Shown here one piece after another: positions 56,590 to 64,000 of a stretch of 64,000 bases of DNA. Each line of letters begins with the position of its first letter. Position 1 is the stretch's first letter. The notes below the pieces were generated by a model that worked only from the letters and a program-made list of their open reading frames with translations, was not told where the DNA came from and ran no database searches. The translations under genes and the position numbers were made by a program. The DNA is from Vibrio rarus (lineage in GTDB: Bacteria > Pseudomonadota > Gammaproteobacteria > Enterobacterales > Vibrionaceae), in the NCBI RefSeq assembly GCF_024347075.1, contig NZ_AP024900.1:2604001-2668000 (forward strand). The letters run 5' to 3'.

Positions 56590-57723
56590 ATGTCTTACCT
56601 ACTCCGAAACATCTCTCTTATCATAACCTGTTGTTATGCAATACTATCTTTTGCCAACGCCAGCACATTCAACTATCCCGTGGTGTCGATAGAGCAAGGG
56701 CAATATCAGGATAACAATGACAACACCATCACCGATAAAACCACAGGCTTAATGTGGCAAAAAGACTATAAAGTGATGAGCTTTGATGAAGCGATAAAAT
56801 ACGCCAAATCCGCAACAATCGGCGAACATAACGACTGGCGCGTACCAAATATCAAAGAGTTGTACTCGTTAATTTTATTTACCGGCGTTGATGCCAGCAA
56901 TCGCAATATGTATAAGGTTCCGGATGGTTCAAAACCTTTCATCGATACTAACGTATTTGACTTTGCATACGGTACTAATGGCAAGCGCGTGATTGATTCA
57001 CAATATCTGTCGACCTCTATTTATTCAGGCAAAGTGATGGGTAAAGACAAAGCCGTATTTGGGGTTAACTTTGCCGATGGGCGCATAAAAGGATACCCAT
57101 TAGTGCAACCTCGCACTAAAGAAGACAACCAATTTACTGTGCGCTTAGTGCGAGGCAATACTGACTACAGCAAAAACCATTTTACAGATAATAACAATGG
57201 CACAATTAGCGATTCAGCCACTCAGCTAATGTGGTCGAAACAGGACAGTCAAATGGGGTTGGATTGGTCCGACGCTAAACAATGGGTCGCTAAACTCAAT
57301 AAAGACAAATATTTAGGCTATAACGACTGGCGTCTACCAAATATTAAAGAGCTACAAACCATCGTGGATTATGATCGCTCGCCGAAAGCGACTGACTCAG
57401 CCGCCATCGACCCAGTATTTACCACCTCCATCATCAAAGATGAGCAAGGAAATGACAATTACCCTGCTTTTTGGAGCAGCACCACTCATCAAAAAACGGG
57501 GCGTAGAGCTCAATCACAAGCCGCATATTTTTGCTTTGGTGAGTGTCTTGGGTACATGAAACGACCAAAATCAAGCCAGAGAAAATTGCTCGATGTTCAT
57601 GGCGCTGGCGCTCAACGAGCTGAACCAAAACAAGGTGATGCTAAAGATTATCCAAATGGTTTTGGTCCGCAAGGCGACGTCATCCGCATCAAAAACTACG
57701 CTCGAGCTGTCCGTAACATCTAA
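56590..57723 (+). CDS. Exported DUF1566 (Lcl C-terminal domain) protein
   Basis: A 377-residue protein with a signal peptide (ending ANAS, about residue 26) and two tandem DUF1566 units. Each unit has the pattern xDNNxxTIxDxxTxLMWxK...NDWRxPNIKELxxL: the first near residues 40-90, the second near 200-260. This fold is C-type-lectin-like and occurs in secreted and surface proteins. Function unknown. AAGGAT precedes the ATG; probably one operon with the MBL gene. Confidence 0.87.
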   Translation: MSYLLRNISLIITCCYAILSFANASTFNYPVVSIEQGQYQDNNDNTITDKTTGLMWQKDYKVMSFDEAIKYAKSATIGEHNDWRVPNIKELYSLILFTGVDASNRNMYKVPDGSKPFIDTNVFDFAYGTNGKRVIDSQYLSTSIYSGKVMGKDKAVFGVNFADGRIKGYPLVQPRTKEDNQFTVRLVRGNTDYSKNHFTDNNNGTISDSATQLMWSKQDSQMGLDWSDAKQWVAKLNKDKYLGYNDWRLPNIKELQTIVDYDRSPKATDSAAIDPVFTTSIIKDEQGNDNYPAFWSSTTHQKTGRRAQSQAAYFCFGECLGYMKRPKSSQRKLLDVHGAGAQRAEPKQGDAKDYPNGFGPQGDVIRIKNYARAVRNI

Positions 57724-57785
57724 TCGCTGTTGCGGGGTCAGGCCGTAAAAGTAATATTGTGATCTGATGTTTTTCCGTGCTATTC

Positions 57786-57813
57786 TTCGCAACCATTTTT
57801 CTAGGGTTGCGAA
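57786..57813. other. Inverted repeat before gmk
   Basis: TTCGCAACC / GGTTGCGAA with a 10-base loop lies between the DUF1566 gene and gmk. No T run follows on either strand, so a simple terminator is unlikely. It may end the accessory region. Confidence 0.4.
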
Positions 57814-57882
57814 GTACACCCTAGCGCTATCATTATTGATGCATAATAATCATACTGTTGACACTATTTCGGAGCTCTACGA

Positions 57883-58506
57883 ATGGGACAAGGCACCTTA
57901 TATATCGTTTCTGCACCTAGCGGAGCGGGCAAATCTAGCCTGATATCGGCCATGCTGGAAAAAAATCCGGTATACGCAATGAAGGTTTCTGTTTCTCATA
58001 CCACACGTAGTATGCGTCCGGGAGAAGAAAACGGTGTTCATTATCATTTTGTTGAACGAAATGAATTTGAAACTTTGATTGAAAAAGGGGTTTTCCTTGA
58101 GCATGCAGAAGTGTTTGGTAATTACTACGGCACGTCACGCATCTGGATTGAAGAAAACCTTGAAAGAGGTATTGATGTATTTTTGGATATTGATTGGCAA
58201 GGTGCTCGTCAAATCCGTGAGCAAATGCCACACGCTAAAAGTGTCTTTATTATACCACCATCAAATGGTGAGTTAGAGCGTCGCTTGAATGTGCGTGGGC
58301 AAGATAGCTCAGAAGTGATTGCCAAGCGAATGAGTGAGGCAAAATCAGAAATGTCACACTATGATGAATATGATTACATCATAGTTAATGATGATTTCGA
58401 CGCTGCTTTGATGGATTTTAGAGCGATTCTGCGTGCAGAACGCCTAAAACAAAACAAACAAACAGCAAAATACAGTGGAATGCTGTCAGCTTTACTAGCA
58501 GAGTAA
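57883..58506 (+). CDS. gmk: Guanylate kinase
   Basis: A 207-residue enzyme phosphorylating GMP to GDP with ATP. It has the P-loop [11 protein letters not shown], the GMP-binding [20 protein letters not shown] and the [11 protein letters not shown] segment. GGAG stands 8 bases before the ATG. It is the first core gene after the accessory region and precedes rpoZ by 58 bases, as in E. coli. Confidence 0.98.
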   Translation: MGQGTLYIVSAPSGAGKSSLISAMLEKNPVYAMKVSVSHTTRSMRPGEENGVHYHFVERNEFETLIEKGVFLEHAEVFGNYYGTSRIWIEENLERGIDVFLDIDWQGARQIREQMPHAKSVFIIPPSNGELERRLNVRGQDSSEVIAKRMSEAKSEMSHYDEYDYIIVNDDFDAALMDFRAILRAERLKQNKQTAKYSGMLSALLAE

Positions 58507-58518
58507 TCTAGAAAGCTG

Positions 58519-58524
58519 TATAAT
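58519..58524 (+). promoter_or_regulatory. Possible -10 box of rpoZ-spoT
   Basis: A perfect TATAAT lies 41 bases before rpoZ. The -35 region at the right distance (TAGCAG, in the end of gmk) is poor, so an activator or extended contact would be needed. Confidence 0.35.
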
Positions 58525-58564
58525 TTCCCGTCATTTAAAATGTAATTTAGTAATTGGAGTCCTC

Positions 58565-58837
58565 ATGGCACGCGTAACTGTACAAGATGCTGTTGAAAAA
58601 GTTGGTAACCGTTTCGACCTTGTTCTAATTTCTGCTCGTCGTGCACGTCAAATGCAAACTGGCGGCAAAGATGCACTAGTGCCAGAAGAGAACGATAAGC
58701 ACACAGTAATCGCTCTTCGCGAAATCGAAGAAGGTTTGATTACTAAGGAAATCTTGGATGCTAAAGCACGCCAAGAACAACAAGAGCAGGACGCAGCAGA
58801 ACTAGCAGCAGTAAGCAGCATCGCTCACACTCGCTAA
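58565..58837 (+). CDS. rpoZ: RNA polymerase omega subunit
   Basis: A 90-residue protein beginning [29 protein letters not shown], the family signature region. It helps to fold beta-prime and forms one of the ppGpp sites on polymerase, which fits its position directly before spoT. TTGGAG precedes the ATG. Confidence 0.98.
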   Translation: MARVTVQDAVEKVGNRFDLVLISARRARQMQTGGKDALVPEENDKHTVIALREIEEGLITKEILDAKARQEQQEQDAAELAAVSSIAHTR

Positions 58838-58873
58838 TCTGCCCAACACCTCGTAACCTTTTAGGCCCGTAAT

Positions 58874-60994
58874 TTGTATCTATTTGATAGCCTTAAAGAT
58901 GTTGCCAAAGAATATTTATCAGAGCCTCAGATAGAGGCTCTACGTCATTCTTATTTGGTAGCAAAAAATGCCCATGAAGGGCAGACTCGCTCTAGTGGCG
59001 AACCTTATATCATCCATCCAGTGGCCGTTTCGAGGATTCTCGCTGAAATGCGCCTCGATCTTGAAACCCTCCAAGCTGCACTTCTTCATGATGTCATTGA
59101 AGACACCGAAGTTTCCAAAGAACAATTGGAAGAACTTTTTGGTACTGCTGTAGCCGAATTAGTGGATGGCGTTTCAAAACTCGACAAGCTCAAATTCCGC
59201 GACCGTAAAGAAGCCCAAGCGGAAAACTTCCGCAAGATGGTTCTGGCTATGGTTCAGGATATTCGCGTTATCTTGATTAAGCTTGCTGACCGTACGCACA
59301 ATATGCGTACTCTTGGTGCTCTTCGTCCAGACAAACGTCGCCGCATTGCGCGAGAAACACTTGAGATTTACTCTCCACTGGCACATAGATTAGGTATCCA
59401 CAACATCAAAACTGAGCTTGAAGAGCTTGGCTTTGAGGCCCTCTATCCAAACCGTTATCGTGTACTTAAAGAAGTAGTGAAAACTGCCCGCGGTAACCGT
59501 AAAGAGATGATTCAGCGTATCCACTCTGAAATTGAAGGGCGTTTAAATGAATGCGATATCGATTTTCGAGTTTTAGGTCGAGAAAAGAATTTATATTCCA
59601 TCTACAACAAAATGAAGACCAAGGAGCAGCGTTTCCATACTATTATGGACATCTACGCGTTCCGAGTAATTGTAGATGATATTGATACTTGCTACCGCGT
59701 ACTGGGGCAAGCACACAGCTTGTATAAACCACGCCCGGGTAAAGTAAAAGACTATATTGCCGTACCAAAAGCCAATGGCTACCAATCCCTACACACCTCT
59801 ATGGTGGGACCTCATGGCGTACCTGTAGAAGTACAGATACGTACTGAAGACATGGACCAGATGGCGGACAAAGGTGTCGCGGCACATTGGTCGTATAAGA
59901 ATAACGGTCAACGTTCTGGCACTACCGCTCAGGTTAAGGCGCAACGTTGGATGCAAAGCTTATTGGAGTTGCAGCAAAGTGCTGGTAACTCGTTTGAGTT
60001 TATCGAAAACGTTAAGTCCGATCTGTTCCCTGACGAAATCTATGTCTTTACGCCAAAAGGTCGTATTGTCGAGTTACCAGTAGGGGCTACCGCCGTCGAT
60101 TTTGCTTATGCCGTACACACCGATGTGGGTAATACTTGTGTTGGTACTCGGGTAGATAGAAATCCATACCCACTAAGCAAGTCATTAAAAAATGGTCAAA
60201 CCATTGAGATCATCAGTGCTCCTGGCGCTCGACCTAATGCAGCTTGGTTAAACTATGTGGTCACTTCTCGCGCTCGTACTAAGATCCGTCAAGTACTCAA
60301 AACCATGCGCAAAGAAGACTCTGTGGCATTAGGTCGCAGACTACTCAATCACGCCTTAGGTCGTCACTCTATTGATAGCATCTACCCAGAAAATATCGCA
60401 CAAGTTCTTAGCGACTTAAAACTGGATAGCGTTGATGACATGTTGGCATCTATTGGTTTGGGCGAATTAATGAGCATTATTATTGCTCGTCGACTGCTCG
60501 GTGATGTGGATTCGCTAACAGAAACCAGTTCAATAGAACCTCGCTCAGAGAAGAAACTCTCAATCAAAGGCGCTGACGGTATTCTTTTGACTTACGCTAA
60601 CTGTTGCCACCCTATTCCAGGTGACCATATTTTAGCGCACGTCTCTCCCGGTAGAGGGTTGGTTATTCATAGAGAAGACTGTCCTAATATTCGTGGTTAT
60701 CAAAAAGAACCTGATAAATATATGGCCGTTGAGTGGGCAGATAGTCATGAGCAGGAATTCATTTCTGCACTGCAAATCGATCTGCAAAACAGTCAAGGTA
60801 CTTTGGCGCAATTGACCAATGTCATCTCACGCACCGGCTCTAATATCCACGGTATTTCAACCGAGGAGAAAGACGGTCGTTTGTATACGGTTACAGTCTC
60901 TTTAACCACTAAAGACAGAGTGCACCTTGCGAGCATAATGAAGAAAATTCGCGTTATGCCACAAGCACTTAGAGTCCGTCGCCGCCGAAGATAA
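58874..60994 (+). CDS. spoT: Bifunctional (p)ppGpp synthetase/hydrolase SpoT
   Basis: A 706-residue enzyme with an HD hydrolase domain (LLHDVIEDT, His72/Asp73), a synthetase-like domain (DYIAVPKANGYQSLHTSMVG), a TGS domain (VFTPKGRIVELPVGAT), a helical and zinc-finger-like region (YANCCHPIPGD) and a C-terminal ACT domain. It degrades and, under some starvations, makes ppGpp. The start is TTG, as in E. coli, giving MYLFDSL; no ATG is available nearby. trmH follows after 2 bases. Confidence 0.98.
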   Translation: MYLFDSLKDVAKEYLSEPQIEALRHSYLVAKNAHEGQTRSSGEPYIIHPVAVSRILAEMRLDLETLQAALLHDVIEDTEVSKEQLEELFGTAVAELVDGVSKLDKLKFRDRKEAQAENFRKMVLAMVQDIRVILIKLADRTHNMRTLGALRPDKRRRIARETLEIYSPLAHRLGIHNIKTELEELGFEALYPNRYRVLKEVVKTARGNRKEMIQRIHSEIEGRLNECDIDFRVLGREKNLYSIYNKMKTKEQRFHTIMDIYAFRVIVDDIDTCYRVLGQAHSLYKPRPGKVKDYIAVPKANGYQSLHTSMVGPHGVPVEVQIRTEDMDQMADKGVAAHWSYKNNGQRSGTTAQVKAQRWMQSLLELQQSAGNSFEFIENVKSDLFPDEIYVFTPKGRIVELPVGATAVDFAYAVHTDVGNTCVGTRVDRNPYPLSKSLKNGQTIEIISAPGARPNAAWLNYVVTSRARTKIRQVLKTMRKEDSVALGRRLLNHALGRHSIDSIYPENIAQVLSDLKLDSVDDMLASIGLGELMSIIIARRLLGDVDSLTETSSIEPRSEKKLSIKGADGILLTYANCCHPIPGDHILAHVSPGRGLVIHREDCPNIRGYQKEPDKYMAVEWADSHEQEFISALQIDLQNSQGTLAQLTNVISRTGSNIHGISTEEKDGRLYTVTVSLTTKDRVHLASIMKKIRVMPQALRVRRRRR

Positions 60995-60996
60995 CC

Positions 60997-61683
60997 ATGA
61001 GCCCAGAACGCTATCAAAAAATAGTTTCCGTGTTAAAGGCTCGCCAAGTGGATTTAACGCTTTGTTTAGAGCAAGTGCATAAACCTAATAACGTATCTGC
61101 AGTCATTCGAACTGCAGATGCGGCCGGTTTACACAAAATCCATGCGGTATGGCCAAATGAAAACATGCGCACTCTAGGGCACACTTCCGCTGGCGCTCGA
61201 AACTGGGTAGAAGTCGATACCCATGACACCACTCAAGCAGCCTATCAACACTTAAAAGATCAAGGGATGCAAATCCTAGTCACTAATTTGTCTGACACGG
61301 CCGTTGATTTTCGAGAGGTGGATTATACCAAGCCTACGGCAATCGTATTAGGTGGTGAGAAATTTGGTACCAGTAAATTTGCCGTAGAAATGGCCGACCA
61401 AGATATTATTATTCCTATGGTAGGCATGGTGCAATCTCTTAACGTGTCCGTGGCAAGTGCATTAATTTTGTTTGAGGCCCAGCGCCAACGACACAACAAA
61501 AACATGTACAACCACCCAGCCACACCATTGTCCGATAGTGCTATCCATAAAATCCTATTTGAACGAGGCCACCCTGTGCTGGCTAAAGTCGCGAAACGTA
61601 AGAAACTGCCTTATCCTGCCCTTGATGACTCTGGGCAAATTATGGCGGATCAAGATTGGTGGGCACAAATGCAACGCAAATAA
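60997..61683 (+). CDS. trmH: tRNA (guanosine-18)-2'-O-methyltransferase
   Basis: A 228-residue SPOUT methyltransferase. Motif 1 is HKPNNVSAVIRTADAAG with the catalytic Arg, motif 2 AIVLGGEKFGTSKF, and motif 3 IPMVGMVQSLNVSVASAL, which form the SAM-binding knot. It methylates G18 of many tRNAs. Last gene of gmk-rpoZ-spoT-trmH; recG, which follows in E. coli, is not here. Confidence 0.97.
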   Translation: MSPERYQKIVSVLKARQVDLTLCLEQVHKPNNVSAVIRTADAAGLHKIHAVWPNENMRTLGHTSAGARNWVEVDTHDTTQAAYQHLKDQGMQILVTNLSDTAVDFREVDYTKPTAIVLGGEKFGTSKFAVEMADQDIIIPMVGMVQSLNVSVASALILFEAQRQRHNKNMYNHPATPLSDSAIHKILFERGHPVLAKVAKRKKLPYPALDDSGQIMADQDWWAQMQRK

Positions 61684-61721
61684 TGGCTGTGATTATCTGC
61701 AACCATCATTATGTGTCACTG

Positions 61722-62396
61722 CTACATCCATCCACGCTCAGCAAATGACACCACCTCTCCATCACCAACAACAAAATGATCTAATATCCGAATATCCACC
61801 AGCGCTAGAGCATCCACTAACCTACGTGTAATTCGCTTATCTGCCTGACTCGGCTCAGCCACTCCCGAAGGGTGATTGTGTGCTAAAATCAGCGCGCATG
61901 CATTGTGCTGTAAAGAGCGCTTAACCACCTCTCTTGGATAAACATTGGCTGCATCTATTGTGCCTTCAAATAAAGATTCATGGTTTATGACTCTGTGCTG
62001 GTTATCCAGAAATAACACATAGAAAACTTCACGCTGTTTATCTCTCAACAAGCTCAACAAAAATAGCTTGGTTTGCTGTGGACTGGTCAGTGCATCGCCT
62101 TTTTCTAAGGTTTCGGCCAAATAACGTTGTGTCATTTCTAGGAAAGCCTGCAATTGCACATACTTCGCTTGTCCTAACCCTTTATGTGCGCAAAATGCCT
62201 CCTGTGTGGCGGTCAATATATGCCGTAGTGACCCAAAGGATTTAAGTAAATGATCCGCCAACTCCAAAACATTCATTCCTTGGCAACCTGTGCGCAAAAA
62301 AATGGCGAGTAACTCAGCATCGGTTAAGGATTCAGGCCCTTGATTGAGCAACTTTTCTCGAGGAAGAGACTCTTTAGGGAGTTCTTTTAATGTCAT
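61722..62396 (-). CDS. radC: RadC/YicR JAMM-domain protein
   Basis: A 224-residue protein with an N-terminal helix-hairpin-helix-like UPF0758 domain ([17 protein letters not shown]) and a C-terminal JAB1/MPN domain with the metal motif [14 protein letters not shown]. Despite its name a repair role is unproven. It is convergent with trmH and divergent from coaBC. Confidence 0.94.
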   Translation of the reverse strand: MTLKELPKESLPREKLLNQGPESLTDAELLAIFLRTGCQGMNVLELADHLLKSFGSLRHILTATQEAFCAHKGLGQAKYVQLQAFLEMTQRYLAETLEKGDALTSPQQTKLFLLSLLRDKQREVFYVLFLDNQHRVINHESLFEGTIDAANVYPREVVKRSLQHNACALILAHNHPSGVAEPSQADKRITRRLVDALALVDIRILDHFVVGDGEVVSFAERGWM

Positions 62397-62571
62397 CTCA
62401 TTTCCTTACCGATCTATTTAAGAGTGTAGTATTGATGCAAAATACCCATCACGGGTGAGACGTTAAGTAAAATTAGCACCGAACTCGCAACCAATCAGTC
62501 CACTTGTCAAACTCTAAATCCAGCCCAATATATGGTATGGTTACCTTATTAATTTGATTGAGAAAACAAGC

Positions 62572-63774
62572 ATGCAACCTCTTGAAGGGAAAAAAATCGT
62601 TCTCGGTATCAGCGGTGGTATCGCAGCGTATAAATGTGCAGAATTAACCCGTCGCCTCAGCGAACGAGGCGCACAAGTTAAAATTATCATGACCAAAGCG
62701 GCCCAGGAGTTTATTACTCCATTAACCATGCAAGCCGTCTCTGGGCATCCTGTTTCCGACAGTTTATTTGATCCTGCCGCCGAAGCGTCGATGGGACATA
62801 TAGAAATAGCCAAATGGGCCGATTTAGTCTTGCTGGCGCCCGCTACAGCGGATCTTATCGCACGTATGTCAGCAGGTATGGGCAATGATCTACTCAGTAC
62901 GTTTGTCTTAGCAACCGATGCTCCTGTGGCTGTGTCTCCAGCAATGAATCAGCAGATGTATAGCAATATCGCAACCCAAGAAAACCTTGCCACCTTACAG
63001 CGTCGTGGCATGTTTATTTGGGGTCCTGCCTCTGGTGAACAAGCGTGTGGGGATATTGGCGCAGGAAGAATGCTTGAGCCGATGCAGTTAGTGGAACTCT
63101 GTATTGCACATTTTCAACCTAAACTGCTACAAGGAAAAAAAATAACCATTACCGCAGGCCCTACGCAAGAAGCCATTGATCCAGTGAGATTCATATCCAA
63201 TCATAGCTCAGGAAAAATGGGCTTCGCTCTAGCAGAACAAGCCGCTAGATTAGGCGCAGAAGTCACCCTGATTAGCGGCCCGGTTAGCTTAACGACACCA
63301 AGTAACGTGAAGCGCATCAACGTATTAAGCGCCGAACAAATGCACGAGGCAGCCTTACAGGTTGCACCATCGCAGGATATATTCATTGGTTGCGCAGCTG
63401 TGGCGGATTATCGCCCTGCACTTATTGCACAACAAAAAATGAAAAAAACAGCGGATTGTGATGAGCTTGTGATACGCATGGTGAAAAACCCAGATATTAT
63501 CGCCAGCGTCGCCGGTCTCACACAACACAGGCCTTTTACTGTAGGCTTTGCCGCTGAAACTCAAAACGTAGAAAAGTACGCCATGGATAAACTGGCCAGA
63601 AAGAATCTAGATCTGATCTGTGCAAACGATGTTTCTCAAACTGGTATCGGCTTCAATTCTAACGATAATACTCTTAATCTTTACTGGCGTAATGGCAACA
63701 AAGCTTTTCCGCTAGCGAGCAAACAAGCTCTAGCAAAAAATATACTAGAACACATTATAGAACTAACCCAATAA
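62572..63774 (+). CDS. coaBC: Bifunctional CoaBC
   Basis: A 400-residue flavoprotein with an N-terminal PPC decarboxylase ([18 protein letters not shown]; catalytic His in [23 protein letters not shown]) and a C-terminal PPC synthetase ([34 protein letters not shown]). It makes 4'-phosphopantetheine in CoA synthesis. A TTG 18 bases upstream opens the frame, but the ATG giving [12 protein letters not shown] fits homologues and is used here. dut follows after 10 bases. Confidence 0.97.
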   Translation: MQPLEGKKIVLGISGGIAAYKCAELTRRLSERGAQVKIIMTKAAQEFITPLTMQAVSGHPVSDSLFDPAAEASMGHIEIAKWADLVLLAPATADLIARMSAGMGNDLLSTFVLATDAPVAVSPAMNQQMYSNIATQENLATLQRRGMFIWGPASGEQACGDIGAGRMLEPMQLVELCIAHFQPKLLQGKKITITAGPTQEAIDPVRFISNHSSGKMGFALAEQAARLGAEVTLISGPVSLTTPSNVKRINVLSAEQMHEAALQVAPSQDIFIGCAAVADYRPALIAQQKMKKTADCDELVIRMVKNPDIIASVAGLTQHRPFTVGFAAETQNVEKYAMDKLARKNLDLICANDVSQTGIGFNSNDNTLNLYWRNGNKAFPLASKQALAKNILEHIIELTQ

Positions 63775-63784
63775 GCATTTCCTA

Positions 63785-64000
63785 ATGAAAAAAATTGATT
63801 TAAAGATATTAGACCCACGTATTGGCAAGCAATTCCCTCTTCCTCAATATGCCACTGAAGGATCTGCGGGCTTAGATTTACGCGCTTGCCTAGATGAAGC
63901 CTTAATTGTGACCCCAGGTACCACTCATTTAGTACCAACAGGGTTGGCCATACACATAGGTGACTCCAGTTTAGCGGCCACCATTTTACCCCGCTCAGGC
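63785..64000 (+). CDS. dut: dUTPase, 5' part
   Basis: The window ends 72 codons into this gene. The visible part [20 protein letters not shown] continues with [17 protein letters not shown] (motif 1) and stops at ILPRSG (start of motif 2). The enzyme hydrolyses dUTP to dUMP to keep uracil out of DNA. Order coaBC-dut is as in E. coli. Confidence 0.97.
   Translation, partial: MKKIDLKILDPRIGKQFPLPQYATEGSAGLDLRACLDEALIVTPGTTHLVPTGLAIHIGDSSLAATILPRSG

Noticed and set aside
36641..57880. Direct repeat of the yicC 3' end marking an intact mobilizable island
   Set aside because: I looked for a second copy of the yicC end up to gmk and did not see one, and no integrase gene is present; the region is called accessory, not a defined island.

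Overview
The window reads as a chromosomal segment of a gamma-proteobacterium of the family Vibrionaceae, most likely a Vibrio. The basis is synteny and protein similarity: a split CrbS/CrbR acetate-switch cluster around actP and acs, the dusB-fis pair, purH-purD next to hupA with its DUF1481 and DUF416 (YjaG) companions, rph-pyrE divergent from yicC, and gmk-rpoZ-spoT-trmH followed by radC and coaBC-dut. I could not fix the species. No rRNA, tRNA or CRISPR array was seen.

Region by region. Bases 1-5500 hold dsbD, the response regulator crbR, and the acetate importer pair DUF485-actP. Bases 5498-15000 hold the giant sensor kinase crbS, an HcaT-like MFS carrier, a cNMP/CBS/DUF294 protein, a DnaQ-type exonuclease and acs; together they look like one acetate-scavenging locus in which CrbS/CrbR would drive acs and actP. 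Bases 15289-20150 are housekeeping: aroQ-accB-accC, prmA, dusB-fis. Bases 20170-23100 hold a repeat-containing spacer, yddG, and a ZntR-like regulator with an SO_0444-type metal efflux permease behind a typical MerR-family promoter. Bases 23195-26546 are purH and purD with a PurR box. Bases 26441-29594 are a small foreign island bounded by an exact 41-bp direct repeat of the purD 3' end; it carries an IS30-family element, an AT-rich lipoprotein gene and a divergent fragment of the neighbouring DUF1481 gene. Bases 29628-36732 return to core genes (DUF1481, hupA, a CNNM/CBS membrane protein, yjaG, a 2-hydroxyacid dehydrogenase, a decayed stretch, pyrE, rph, yicC).

Bases 36733-57880 are accessory DNA between yicC and gmk. 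It starts with the scar of a nearly completely deleted helicase gene, then a PurR-box-controlled xanthine permease, an IS1634-family fragment, a SEC-C protein, a HipB/HipA-type toxin-antitoxin pair, an intact PLD-helicase-DUF3427 protein (the full-length relative of the scar) and bluB. Next comes an AT-rich array of small secreted and two-pass membrane proteins, several of them paralogues, which lies downstream of a 6.4-kb rhs/YD-repeat gene on the same strand. Two exported proteins (an MBL-fold hydrolase and a DUF1566 protein) run divergently from rhs. Bases 57883-64000 are core again: gmk, rpoZ, spoT, trmH, radC, coaBC and the first part of dut.

The most interesting places are the rhs locus with its chain of probable immunity and orphan-toxin genes, the purD-end island with its 41-bp repeats, and the yicC-adjacent defence-like cluster with one intact and one deleted copy of the same large helicase.
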